Below, piece after piece: positions 17,114 to 25,461 of a stretch of DNA of 53,766 nt. Where the stretch lies: contig NZ_KK853997.1 in the NCBI RefSeq assembly GCF_000696185.1, positions 7,588,452 through 7,642,217 of the forward strand. Direction: 5' to 3'. Origin of the DNA: Kitasatospora cheerisanensis KCTC 2395 (lineage in GTDB: Bacteria; Actinomycetota; Actinomycetes; Streptomycetales; Streptomycetaceae). Under the pieces are notes generated by a model that was not told the origin of the DNA, ran no database searches, and saw only the letters and a program-made list of their open reading frames with translations. The translations under genes and the position numbers were made by a program. The stretch's first letter is position 1. Every line of letters starts with the position of its first letter.

Positions 17114-19233
17114 CCGACGACCGGATGACCGGCCGGGCCGACGGCCAGGGCCGGGTCTACCAGGCGCTCGGCGACCTGCACATCGTCGAGCACCACCACA
17201 CCGCCCCCGACTGGTCCGGCCCCGACTCCGTCCGCCGCCCGGCCGTCGGCCACACCCCGCGCATCCTCCGCGACCGGGTCGAACTGATGGACCGGCTCCG
17301 CGCCGCCGTCGAACCCGGCCTCGGCGACCGGGTCTACGTCCTGCACGGCCTCGGCGGCACCGGCAAGACCGCCGTCGCCCACGCCCTGTTCGAACACGTC
17401 CACGCGCAGCGCGAACGCCTCGGCCTCTGGGTCAACGCCTCCGACGCGACCACCCTGCGGGCCGGCATGCTCGCCGTCGCCGCCGACCGCGGCGCCGCCG
17501 AAACCGAACTCGTCGCCGCCCGCAGCGGCCTGCGGGCCGGCGCCGACCTGGTCTGGGACCGGCTCGACCGGTCCGACCGGCCCTGGCTGCTGGTGCTCGA
17601 CAACGCCGACGACCCGGCCGTCCTCGCCGAGGGCGGCTGGCTGCGGACCAGCCCGCGCGGCATCGTCCTGGTGACCACTCGTCAGGCCGCCACCCGCTGG
17701 TGGCCCGGCGCCGAACTCTGCCAGGTCGGCGTACTGCCCCGCGAGGACGCCGCCGCCGTGCTCCGCGACCTCGCCCCCGAGAGCGGCAGCGACGAGGACG
17801 CCGCCCAGGTCGCCGACCGCCTCGGACGCCTCCCGCTCGCCCTCACCCTCGCCGGCAGCTTCCTCGCCCACCAGGTGCTCGACCCCTGGAGCCTCGCCGA
17901 CTACGACCGCTCGCTCACCACCGGCGAAGGCCTCGCCGCGCTCGACGGCGCCACCGGCCTCGCCCGCCGCGACGACCGCCACCTGCTCGACACCACCTGG
18001 CAGCTCTCGCTCGACGCCCTCGCCGCCCAGGGGCTCCCCGACGCCGGCGTCCTGCTGCGCCTGCTGGCCTGCTGGGGCGCCGACCCGCTGCCGCTGCGCC
18101 TGCTCGCCGGCGCCGACCTCGGCCCCGACCTGCCCCGCACCCGGGTCGACCCGGCACTGCGCGGACTGCTCGACCACTCGCTCACCGAACTCGACCACAG
18201 CGGCGTCCGCGCCCTGCGCACCCACGCCCTGGTGCTCGACAGCGTCGCCCGCAACACGCCCGCCGCCCAGCTCGACACGCTGACGGCGGTGGCCGCAGCG
18301 CGACTGGACGCGCTGGTGCCGACGGTCGCCCGCACCGGGCCGCACGACCCCCAACTCGCCCTGCTGGCGCCGCACTTCCTGGCGCTGCTGCGGAGGGCCG
18401 AGTTGCCGGCGGTGCTGGACCGGGCGGCCGCGTCCGCCACCCGGCTCGCCGACGCCCTGTTCGCCACCGGCGAGTACCTGATGGCCCGTGACCTGGCCGG
18501 CGGGGCCGCCGACCTGGCGGCCGGGCGGCTCGGCGCGGAGCACCCGGCCGTGCTCGCGGCGCGGTACCGGCAGGCCGGGGCGCTGTTCCGACTCGGCGCG
18601 TTCGAGGCGTCCGAGCGGATCCACCGCCAAGTCCTGACGGCCCGTCAACGCCTCCTCGGGGACGACCACCCGGACACCCTGACGGCGGCGTTCGGCCTGA
18701 GCTTCCCCGTGTTGCAGCTCGACCGCGGGCGGGAGGGCGTCGAACTGCTCCGGCATGCGGTGGCCCGACGGGCGGAGATCCTCGGGGCGGGGCATCCGGA
18801 CACCCTGCTGGCACGCGCGCTGATCCTGGAGTACCTGTCGGTGGAGGAACTGCGGGCGGAGCTGGCCGCGGACGACCTCTCGGCGACCTGTGCCCGTGAG
18901 CTCGGCACCGAGCACGAGGTCACGCTGACCGCCCGTCACAACTACGCCTTCGCGCTCTGGCAGGTCGGCCGCCACCAGGAGGCGGACGAGCTCGTGGCAG
19001 GCGTGCTGGCCGACCACGAGCGCGAGCGCGGCCCGCTGCACCCGTTCACTGTCTCCGTCCGGATGCTGTACGCGCGCACCAGGTTCGAGACCGGCCACCA
19101 GGAGCAGGCGGTCGAGCTGATGGAGGCCGTCGTGGCGGGGCGGGCCGCCACCCTGGGCGCCGAGCATCCGTACACCGCCCGCAGCCTCGAAGTCCTCGCC
19201 GAGTTCCGGGCGGGCCGGCCCGCCCGCCCCTGA
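17110..19233 (+). CDS. NB-ARC/TPR NLR-like protein with N-terminal amyloid-like motif
   Basis: The product has 707 residues from GTG 17110, overlapping the upstream stop. Residues 10-25 (ADGQGRVYQALGDLHI) repeat the C-terminal motif of the partner protein; 8 of 16 positions are identical. The NB-ARC ATPase follows: Walker A GLGGTGKT at 80-87, Walker B WLLVLDNADD at 159-168, VTTR at the sensor position and a GLPLAL-like RLPLALTL. A winged-helix region leads to TPR repeats of the kinesin-light-chain type (residues about 440-690, recurrent LGxxHPxT). Such STAND proteins sense a ligand through the TPRs, oligomerise and nucleate the partner. No kinase or protease domain is present. Confidence 0.85.
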   Translation: MTDDRMTGRADGQGRVYQALGDLHIVEHHHTAPDWSGPDSVRRPAVGHTPRILRDRVELMDRLRAAVEPGLGDRVYVLHGLGGTGKTAVAHALFEHVHAQRERLGLWVNASDATTLRAGMLAVAADRGAAETELVAARSGLRAGADLVWDRLDRSDRPWLLVLDNADDPAVLAEGGWLRTSPRGIVLVTTRQAATRWWPGAELCQVGVLPREDAAAVLRDLAPESGSDEDAAQVADRLGRLPLALTLAGSFLAHQVLDPWSLADYDRSLTTGEGLAALDGATGLARRDDRHLLDTTWQLSLDALAAQGLPDAGVLLRLLACWGADPLPLRLLAGADLGPDLPRTRVDPALRGLLDHSLTELDHSGVRALRTHALVLDSVARNTPAAQLDTLTAVAAARLDALVPTVARTGPHDPQLALLAPHFLALLRRAELPAVLDRAAASATRLADALFATGEYLMARDLAGGAADLAAGRLGAEHPAVLAARYRQAGALFRLGAFEASERIHRQVLTARQRLLGDDHPDTLTAAFGLSFPVLQLDRGREGVELLRHAVARRAEILGAGHPDTLLARALILEYLSVEELRAELAADDLSATCARELGTEHEVTLTARHNYAFALWQVGRHQEADELVAGVLADHERERGPLHPFTVSVRMLYARTRFETGHQEQAVELMEAVVAGRAATLGAEHPYTARSLEVLAEFRAGRPARP

Positions 19234-19240
19234 CGGGACG

Positions 19241-20236
19241 TCACTTCTTCGCGCGGCTCGGCTGCACCCGGCGTGGTTCGCCCGGCATCTTCGGGTGGTC
19301 GGGCGGGTAGGGGAGGTCGCCCGCGTCCTGGTGGGCGTACAGGTCCAGGACGCGGTCCAGGGAGGCCCGGTGCCGGTCCATGTCGGCGTGCAGGTCGCCG
19401 AGTTCGGCGAAGCGTTCGGGGAGGCTGCGCAGGGTGAAGTCGGTGGGGGAGACCTGCTCCAGCTCCTCCCAGCGCAGCGGGGCGGAGGCGGTGGCCTGCG
19501 GGCGCGGGCGCAGCGAGTACGGGGAGGCGATGGTGCGGTCCCGGGCCATCTGGTTGTAGTCCACGAAGATCCGCTCGCCGCGCTCCTCCTTCCACCACTT
19601 GGTGGTCACCTCGCCGCCGGTGCGGTGCTCCAGCTCGCGGCCGAGCGCGATGACGGCGTGCCGGCAGTCGGTGAACGTCCAGCGCGGCTCGATCGGCACG
19701 TACACGTGCAGGCCCCGGCCGCCGGACGTCTTCGGCCAGCCCGTCAGGCCGAACTCCTCCAGGATCGGCCGGAGTTGGAGCGCGGCGCGGACGGCGTCGG
19801 TGAAGTCGGTGCCGGGCTGCGGGTCAAGGTCGATGCGCAGCTCGTCCGGGTGCTCGGTGTCGTCGCGGCGCACCGGCCACGGATGGAAGGTCAGGCAGCC
19901 GAGGTTGGCCGCCCACAGCACGGCGGCCTCCTCGGTCGGGCAGATCTCGTCGGCCGTCCGGCCCGAGGGGAAGGCGATCCGCGCCGTCGGCAGCCACTCC
20001 GGCAGCCCCTTCGGCGCGCGCTTCTGGTAGAAGAACTCGCCCTCCACCCCGTCCGGGAACCGCTGCAAGGTGGTCGGCCGGTCACGCAGCCCGCGCAACA
20101 CCCCCGGCGCGACCGCCAGGTAGTACTCGGCGACGTCCCGCTTCGTGTACCCGGGCTCCGGGTAGTACACCTTGTCCGGGTTGGTCAGCCGAACCGTCCG
20201 GCCGCCGACCTCCAGTTCCACAGCAGCAGAAGCCAT
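19241..20236 (-). CDS. LigD polymerase/primase-domain protein (NHEJ)
   Basis: The product has 331 residues from ATG 20236. TAGCGT on the coding strand six bases before ATG suggests a leaderless start. VGGRTVRLTNPDKVYYPEPG opens the LigD-Pol (archaeo-eukaryotic primase) domain. ELRIDLDPQPGTDFTDAV holds the catalytic DxD pair, and TSGGRGLHVYVP is the SxH-type nucleotide-binding motif. It adds nucleotides, preferably ribonucleotides, during repair of double-strand breaks. It is a separate polymerase gene, as usual in Streptomyces; the matching ligase gene is at 28685. No Ku gene is in the window. Confidence 0.92.
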   Translation of the reverse strand: MASAAVELEVGGRTVRLTNPDKVYYPEPGYTKRDVAEYYLAVAPGVLRGLRDRPTTLQRFPDGVEGEFFYQKRAPKGLPEWLPTARIAFPSGRTADEICPTEEAAVLWAANLGCLTFHPWPVRRDDTEHPDELRIDLDPQPGTDFTDAVRAALQLRPILEEFGLTGWPKTSGGRGLHVYVPIEPRWTFTDCRHAVIALGRELEHRTGGEVTTKWWKEERGERIFVDYNQMARDRTIASPYSLRPRPQATASAPLRWEELEQVSPTDFTLRSLPERFAELGDLHADMDRHRASLDRVLDLYAHQDAGDLPYPPDHPKMPGEPRRVQPSRAKK

Positions 20237-20465
20237 ACCCCCACGCTAGGCGCGCCCCGCCCCCACGCCCCGCCTTGCACCCCACCCGGCGTGGCGGACC
20301 CGGACCCGCCCGGAACGCAAGCCCCCCCGACATCCCCGCCCTCCGGCGAAGCCCGGCGGCGTGCCCGATAGCCCGGCCGGAGGGGGTGACATCGGGTCAG
20401 ATCGGGTCTGCGGTCGCGTGCACACGATCCGCACACGACCCACCGGCGCCACAGGAGGGCACGCC

Positions 20466-20567
20466 ATGTCGCGCAAGGAAAGCGCCTGGAGCCTGGCCGG
20501 CAGCACCTGGGGCGGCGCCGTCCCGACCGGCGGCACCGACCAGGGCGGCCTGTTCGCCGACATCTAG
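20466..20567 (+). CDS. 33-residue orphan ORF
   Basis: ATG 20466 is preceded by GGAGGG about eight bases upstream, a strong ribosome site. The peptide starts MSRKESAWSLAGSTWGGAVP and ends DQGGLFADI. It has no signal peptide or transmembrane segment. Its TAG stop is part of the CTAG at 20564-20567 into which an IS701-type element has inserted, so the ORF itself is not truncated. Its size and Gly/Thr/Ser-rich C-terminal half would fit a small regulator or a ribosomally made peptide precursor, but no modifying enzyme is adjacent. I do not recognise it. Confidence 0.5.
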   Translation: MSRKESAWSLAGSTWGGAVPTGGTDQGGLFADI

Positions 20568-21984
20568 TAGTGCTTTGTTAGGTCGGGGCTGGTTCTGGCT
20601 TTGTGATGGGTTGTCTGCAGGTCGGGCATGTGCCGTTCCAGGTCGCCAGGAGGTGTTGGAGCGTTCTGACGGCCTGGTAGAGGGTCATACCCGAGCAGGC
20701 ACTTTTGGGCGGCTCCGGGCCAGGGTCACGAAGAGGTGGGCGGCGGTGACGAGGGTGACGTGCCGGTGCCAGCCGGTCCAGGAACGGCCCTCGAAGTGGT
20801 CGAGTCCCAGGGCGGTCTTCAGCTCGCGGTAGTCGTGTTCGATCCGCCAGCGGATCTTCGCCAGGCGGACCAGTTCCTCGATCGGGGTGTCGGCGGGCAG
20901 GTTGGAGACCCAGTAGTGGGAAGGCTCGGCCAGATGGGCGGGCCACTGGGCCAGCAGCCAACACGCGGGCAGGGTGCCGTCGGGCTCCAGTCGCGGGCGG
21001 CGGCCGGCCAGCCGCACCCGCAGAGCGATGAACTCGCCGGTCAGCCGGTCGCGTGAGCCATGTCGCCAGGTCACCGCGCGGGCCGCCCCGCGGCCGGCTG
21101 TCCGGACGTGCTCAGCCAGCGGAACGGGTCGGGTGCGGTAGCGGGGCTTGGGGCGGGGGCCGAGTCCGCCGTATTCCGGCTGACGGGTGACCGCGTCCAG
21201 TGGATGTGCGGTGGCCAGGCCCTTGACCTGCACGATCCACCGCAGCCCCCGCTCGTCCAAGGCAGCGCGGAAGTGGGCGTTGTCGCCGTAGCCGGCGTCC
21301 GCGACCACCACTGGCGGGGCGAGCCCCCAGGTGGCGAGTTCGTCGAGCATCTCGACGGCCGGGCGCCACTTCGGGCGGTGGCCCTCGTCGTCGGGGATGC
21401 GGCAGCGGGCCCGTCGCCACCCGGTGCGGGCTGCGGCGGCCGGGTCGTCGGCGTGCTTCGGATCCCAGGCGGCGGGCAGGAACAGCCGCCAGTCGAGCGG
21501 GCAGGACGCCCGATCGGTCACCGCGTGGACGCTCACACCGATCTGGCAGTTACCGACCTTGCCGAGCGTCCCGGAGTACTGACGGGCGACCCCGGGTGAC
21601 CCCTTGCCGTCCTTCGGGAAGCCGGTGTCGTCGATCACCCAGGCCTGCGGCTCCAGGGCCCGCACGGCCCGGCAGGCGATGCGGGCACGGACATCGTCCA
21701 GGGGCCAGGTCGAGGTGGTGATGAACTGCTGCAGGCGCTGGTGGTCGATGCCGAGGCGCTCGGCCATCGGCTGCATCGACTTGCGCCGCCCGTCCAGCAA
21801 CAAGCCACGCAGGTAGGCCAGGCCCTTCTCCTGCTGGTCCGAGCGTCGCAGCGGAGAGAACACCTCCGCCGCGAACGCCTCCAACTCATCTCGTAACACT
21901 GCCAGTTCGTCCGGATTCACACCGACAGCGAACTGCCGAACGCTCGATCTGCCCAGACCCCGCGCACCACATAACAAAGCACTA
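20568..21984. mobile_element. IS701-family insertion sequence, 1417 bp
   Basis: The element is bounded by perfect 13-bp inverted repeats TAGTGCTTTGTTA (20568-20580) and its complement (21972-21984). Flanking CTAG (20564-20567 and 21985-21988) is the 4-bp target duplication of the YTAR type known for IS701. One transposase gene fills the element, read leftward. The left repeat also supplies the TAA stop of the full-length transposase frame. Confidence 0.88.
20578..21920 (-). pseudogene. IS701-family DDE transposase, one frameshift near the 3' end
   Basis: From GTG 21920 the frame runs through motifs of IS701-type transposases: YLRGLLLDGRRKSMQPMAER near the N terminus, AWVIDDTGFPKDGKGSPGVA (first catalytic Asp), VVVADAGYGDNAHFRAAL (second Asp) and KIRWRIEHDYRELKTALGLD (catalytic Glu). 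At 20704 the frame shifts within CCCAAAAG, giving a premature stop at 20685. The expected end (MTLYQAVRTLQHLLATWNGT) continues in the -1 frame to the TAA at 20578. This is either a 1-base loss or a programmed -1 slip. Restored length is 447 residues. No good ribosome site is seen at the start. Confidence 0.8.
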
Positions 21985-21988
21985 CTAG

Positions 21989-22659
21989 GTTCCGTCCGGT
22001 CGATCATGTGCGGAGCCAGATGACGAGGGTGGCTGCGGTGACGGTGCCCAGGTAGACATAGCCACGCTTGTCGTAGCGGGTGGCGACGGCTCGGGCGTGC
22101 TTGAGTCTGTTGATGGCTCGTTCGACAGGATTGCGTTTCCTGTACCGCTCCTCGTCGAAGCCCGGTGGCCGTCCGCCGCGTGAGCCCTTGCGCACGCGGG
22201 CGGCCCGGCTGTCGGCCTTCTCCGGGATCGTGTGCCGGATGCCGCGTCTGCGCAGGTAGGTGCGGCACGCGCCATTGCTGTAGGCCTTGTTGCAGGCCAC
22301 GCCACGCTGTCGGGCGTCATACGGGGGGCCTGCCCGGTCCGGTCCGCGGGACGCGGATCTTCTCCAGCACCGCTTCGAACTGCGTGCAGTCAGCCCGCTG
22401 CCCCGCGGTGAGGACCAGGGACAGCCGGCGGCAGCGGCCGTCCGCGCTCAGGTGGACCTTGCTGGTGAACCCGCCGCGCGAGCGGCCCAGGCTCTCGCCT
22501 CCTGCACCACCTCCGCCAGGCGGGCGGTGAGGCTCTGCCACGGTGTCTCGTCCTGGTGTTCTCCCGGCCCAGCCCCCTTTGGGACGAGGGCCGGCGGCGG
22601 GTCGGTGCGGGCTCCGGCCGCGTGCTGGTGGGCCCGGACGACGGTGAACCGGACGGAAC
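21989..22659. mobile_element. Internally deleted IS5-family element, 671 bp
   Basis: GTTCCGTCCGGT at 21989-22000 and its complement ending at 22659 form 12-bp terminal inverted repeats. CTAG flanks both sides (21985-21988 and 22660-22663), a YTAR-type target duplication. The body encodes only the C-terminal two thirds of an IS5-type transposase; the right repeat joins the coding part almost directly, so some 400 bp have been lost. It shares its left CTAG with the IS701 element, i.e. the two elements sit in tandem. Confidence 0.8.
22004..22655 (-). pseudogene. IS5-family transposase remnant
   Basis: Three frames in order carry recognisable pieces: TVVRAHQHAAGARTDPP (near 22600-22650), LGRSRGGFTSKVHLSADGRC with IRVPRTGPGRP (about 22325-22485), and ACNKAYSNGACRTYLRRRGI to NPVERAINRLKHARAVATRY (22004-22300). 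The N-terminal third, including the first catalytic region, is absent and at least two frameshifts break the rest, so it cannot make transposase. Confidence 0.82.
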
Positions 22660-23754
22660 CTAGGCGAACACCGCCTTGACCAGTGTCTGCTTCACCTTCT
22701 CGAACGTCCCGGCCATGGTGGGCAGGTCCATTTCGACGTCCCCGGAGGTCAGCGAGCCGGTCAGGGTCTTGGTGCCGTCGGGCGTGCTGTACATCATTGC
22801 GCCCCAGCCCCAGAACCCTCCGTTGTGGTGGAGGACGGTGCCGCCGCCGTCCAGCTCCTCCACGAACACCCCCAGGCCGTAACCCATCGTCGGGTCCGCG
22901 ACGCGCATCTCGGCCAGAAGCTCGGTCGAGATGAGCTTGCCGCTGTTCAGCGCGGAGAAGAAGGTGTGGAGGTCCCGGCTGGTCGAGATCATGTCGCCGG
23001 CGGCGGATACCCAGGAGGGGTTGAAGCGGGTGGTGTCGACCACCTTCCACTGTCCGGCGTCGTCGTAGCCGAAGTAACCGTGGGCGTGCGGCTCGGGGAT
23101 GTCCTCCCGGGTCTCCGGCAGTAGGGTGCCCGTCAGCCCGAGCGGGCCCAGGATCAGCCGGTGCGTCTCCTCGGGCAGGGAGCGACCGGTGACCTGCTCG
23201 ATCAGCAGCCTGGCCAGGACATAGTTGGTGTTGGAGTAGCTCCAGGCCGTCCCCGGCTCGAACCGCGCCGGCTTCGCCAACGCCCCCCGCACCAGCTCCT
23301 CCGGTCGGTAGGTCGCGTGCTGCAGCTCCACCCACTCCTTGCCCCATCCGGCGACCACACCGGGTTCGACCGACCCGCCCTCGGAGAACTCGCCGGTGAA
23401 GTTGAACAGCCCGCTGGTGTGCTGCAGGAGCATCCGGACTGTGATCCGCCGGTCGAGCCGGAACTCGGGCAAATGGTCGGCCACCAGGTCCTCAAGGCCG
23501 AGTCGGCCCTCACCCACCAGCTGCAGGACGACGGTGGCGACGAAGGTCTTGGTGGCGCTTCCGACCCGAAAGTGTCCGTCGGTCGGCGGCTTCTCGGTCC
23601 GGCCCAGCTCGCTCACCCCGGCGCTGCCCGCCCACTCGCCGAGCTCGTCGTTCACGCGCAGCTGCACGCCGGCGAAACCGGCGTCGACGATCTCCTGCAT
23701 GGCCTTCCGCAGCGCGGGGCGGTCCTGCGCGGGGACGGTGTTCTGCTCACTCAT
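22660..23754 (-). CDS. Serine hydrolase, beta-lactamase/D-Ala-D-Ala carboxypeptidase family
   Basis: The product has 364 residues from ATG 23754, with GAGGAATCACC upstream. SATK in FRVGSATKTFVATVVLQLVG is the catalytic SxxK. YSNTNYVLARLL is the YxN motif and LHHNGGFWGWG the HxG motif of class C/AmpH-type serine hydrolases. No signal peptide is present, so it is cytosolic and may be an esterase or peptidase rather than a true beta-lactamase. Its TAG stop lies in the CTAG used by the IS5 element. It is divergent from a MerR gene with a MerR-type operator between them. Confidence 0.88.
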   Translation of the reverse strand: MSEQNTVPAQDRPALRKAMQEIVDAGFAGVQLRVNDELGEWAGSAGVSELGRTEKPPTDGHFRVGSATKTFVATVVLQLVGEGRLGLEDLVADHLPEFRLDRRITVRMLLQHTSGLFNFTGEFSEGGSVEPGVVAGWGKEWVELQHATYRPEELVRGALAKPARFEPGTAWSYSNTNYVLARLLIEQVTGRSLPEETHRLILGPLGLTGTLLPETREDIPEPHAHGYFGYDDAGQWKVVDTTRFNPSWVSAAGDMISTSRDLHTFFSALNSGKLISTELLAEMRVADPTMGYGLGVFVEELDGGGTVLHHNGGFWGWGAMMYSTPDGTKTLTGSLTSGDVEMDLPTMAGTFEKVKQTLVKAVFA

Positions 23755-23790
23755 GGTGATTCCTCATCTCGCGTCAGCGGGTACGAGACG

Positions 23791-23821
23791 ATCGTGGACC
23801 CTGACCCAAGGTCAAGGTCAA
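23791..23821 (-). promoter_or_regulatory. MerR-type promoter/operator of the serine hydrolase gene
   Basis: On the reverse strand TTGACC (23821-23816) and CACGAT (23796-23791) are spaced 19 bases apart, the over-long spacer typical of MerR-controlled promoters. The spacer holds a dyad: ACCCTGACC and GGTCAAGGT around CAA (forward 23798-23818), matching at 8 of 9 positions per arm. It lies between the hydrolase and the divergent MerR gene. Confidence 0.7.
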
Positions 23822-23849
23822 AGCAATGGACGAGCGTTACTCTCACTCC

Positions 23850-24626
23850 ATGGCACAGGGGCTCACGATCGGCCAGGCGGCGGCTTTCGTCGGGATCACC
23901 GTCAAGACGGTGCGGCACTATCACCGGCTCGGCCTGGTCGCCGAACCGGAACGGGACCATTCCGGCTACCGGCGCTACGGTTCGGCCGACCTGCTGCGCC
24001 TTGTCCAGGTCCGGGCCCTGGCCGGGGCGGGCGTGCCGCTGGCCGAGATCGGCGAGCTGCTCGACGCCAAGCCCGAGCGGTTCGCCACCGCCCTGGACGA
24101 CGTCCGCCGCCGGCTCACCGGACAGATCGAGGAGCTGACCGCCCGCCGCGACACCCTGCACCGGCTCGCCCACGGTGACCGCGCCCTGCTGCCCGACCGG
24201 GCCTGCGCGGTCCTGGAGCGACTCGCCGAGCTCGACTTCAGCCCCGACTACGTCACCACTCAGCGGGAGGCCCTGGTGCTGTCGCGGGCGCTGACTCCCG
24301 AGGTCTTCGACCTTTTTCTGGCTAACCTCGAACACCGGCTCGACGACCCCGAGTTCGTCGAGTTGACCAAGCGCGGCTGGGAGGCGAGGCTCTGGGATCC
24401 CGACGACCCGCGGATCGAGGAGCTGGCCTCAGCGGTGGCCGCCAACCTGCTGGGCGTCCGCGCGCTTCTGACGCTGCCGGCCAAGCGACTGCACGGACCC
24501 GACGCGGCCTCCCGGTACGGCGTGGTCAACCACCACCGGGAGAACGAGGCACCGTCCATCGCCCGGCTGAACGGGCTGGTCGAAGGGCACCTGCGCGCGG
24601 CAGGCATTGATATCCCGCGGCAGTGA
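23850..24626 (+). CDS. MerR-family transcriptional regulator
   Basis: The product has 258 residues from ATG 23850; TTACTC about eight bases upstream suggests a leaderless start. ATG 23826 would add eight residues. The N-terminal winged helix is clear: LTIGQAAAFVGITVKTVRHY then HRLGLVAEPERDHSGYRRYG. A coiled-coil dimerisation helix (RRLTGQIEELTARRDTLHRL) and a 140-residue helical ligand-binding domain follow, with no cysteine pattern of metal sensors. It probably senses a small organic molecule and activates the divergent serine hydrolase by twisting its 19-bp spacer promoter. Confidence 0.88.
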   Translation: MAQGLTIGQAAAFVGITVKTVRHYHRLGLVAEPERDHSGYRRYGSADLLRLVQVRALAGAGVPLAEIGELLDAKPERFATALDDVRRRLTGQIEELTARRDTLHRLAHGDRALLPDRACAVLERLAELDFSPDYVTTQREALVLSRALTPEVFDLFLANLEHRLDDPEFVELTKRGWEARLWDPDDPRIEELASAVAANLLGVRALLTLPAKRLHGPDAASRYGVVNHHRENEAPSIARLNGLVEGHLRAAGIDIPRQ

Positions 24627-24912
24627 CGGACTGCTGCAAACTTGATCGTCCGGACAGGACCAAGTAGGGCCTCTGACACTGTCGGCCGACTCGCACCGGG
24701 GCGGACTCCACAACGGCCCCTACTCCCGGCTGGAACTGACAGGTCCTCACGACCTCGCCCCGGCCTTACCTCCGCACTGCTGGCAGCGGCGGTGCGGTCG
24801 CCGAGCAGCAGCTGTGATTCACGTCACTGCCGACGGCTCGGTGCAGCACCCGGCGCCGTTCCGCCGTCATAGGGGCAGTGATCGGGACGGGACGAGGAGA
24901 GGAGGTCGGCGG

Positions 24913-25461
24913 GTGAGGTTTCGCAGGAGCGGTCCGGGCAACGGATTCACGGAGTTCGTCGCACAGCGGTCGGGAGCGTTGTTCCGCACCGCGTATGCGC
25001 TGACCGGTGACGTGCACGTGGCCGAGGATCTGGTGCAGGAGGCGCTGGAGCGGGCGTGCCGACAGTGGCGGAAGGTCGCGGTGGCGGACTCGCCGGAGGC
25101 GTACGTGCGCAAAGTGCTGGTCAACCTGGCCAACGACCGCTGGCGGCGGCTGTCGCGACTGGGCGAGCGCCCCGGGCTGTCGGGGGTGCCCGAGACGGCC
25201 GACCCCCGGGACCGGTTCGGGCAGGTGGAGCTGCGCGCGGAACTGATCGAGGCACTGCTCGGGCTGCCGATGGGCATGCGCAGCGTGGTGGTCCTGTACT
25301 ACCTGCACGATCTGGACGCCCGGCAGGTCGCCGACGTCCTGGACATCTCTTCGAGTGCGGTGAGGTCCCAGCTCGCCCGCGGCTTGGCCAAGCTGCGCGA
25401 TTCCGTATCGGGCACGCAGGCGCCGCACACCCCGTCGGCCGCTTTCGGAGGTACGAAGTGA
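24913..25461 (+). CDS. SigE-family ECF RNA polymerase sigma factor
   Basis: The product has 182 residues from GTG 24913, with GGAGGT six bases upstream. Region 2 reads FRTAYALTGDVHVAEDLVQE followed by a WRKV helix. Region 4 reads SVVVLYYLHDLDARQVADVL then SSSAVRSQLARGLAKLRD. This is the compact SigE-family type (sigma-70, SACE-like) common in Streptomyces. The stop overlaps the start of a membrane protein gene (GTGA), a typical sigma/membrane-partner pair. Confidence 0.9.
   Translation: MRFRRSGPGNGFTEFVAQRSGALFRTAYALTGDVHVAEDLVQEALERACRQWRKVAVADSPEAYVRKVLVNLANDRWRRLSRLGERPGLSGVPETADPRDRFGQVELRAELIEALLGLPMGMRSVVVLYYLHDLDARQVADVLDISSSAVRSQLARGLAKLRDSVSGTQAPHTPSAAFGGTK

Noticed and set aside
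18634..18646. Copy of TGACGGCCCGTCA inside the NLR gene as a regulatory site
   Set aside because: It lies within coding sequence for LTARQ in a TPR region, so protein sequence alone explains it; not listed as a feature.
17065..19167. 700-codon frame antisense to the NLR gene
   Set aside because: Gly/Val/Glu-rich shadow translation without motifs; the + strand carries NB-ARC and TPR signatures.
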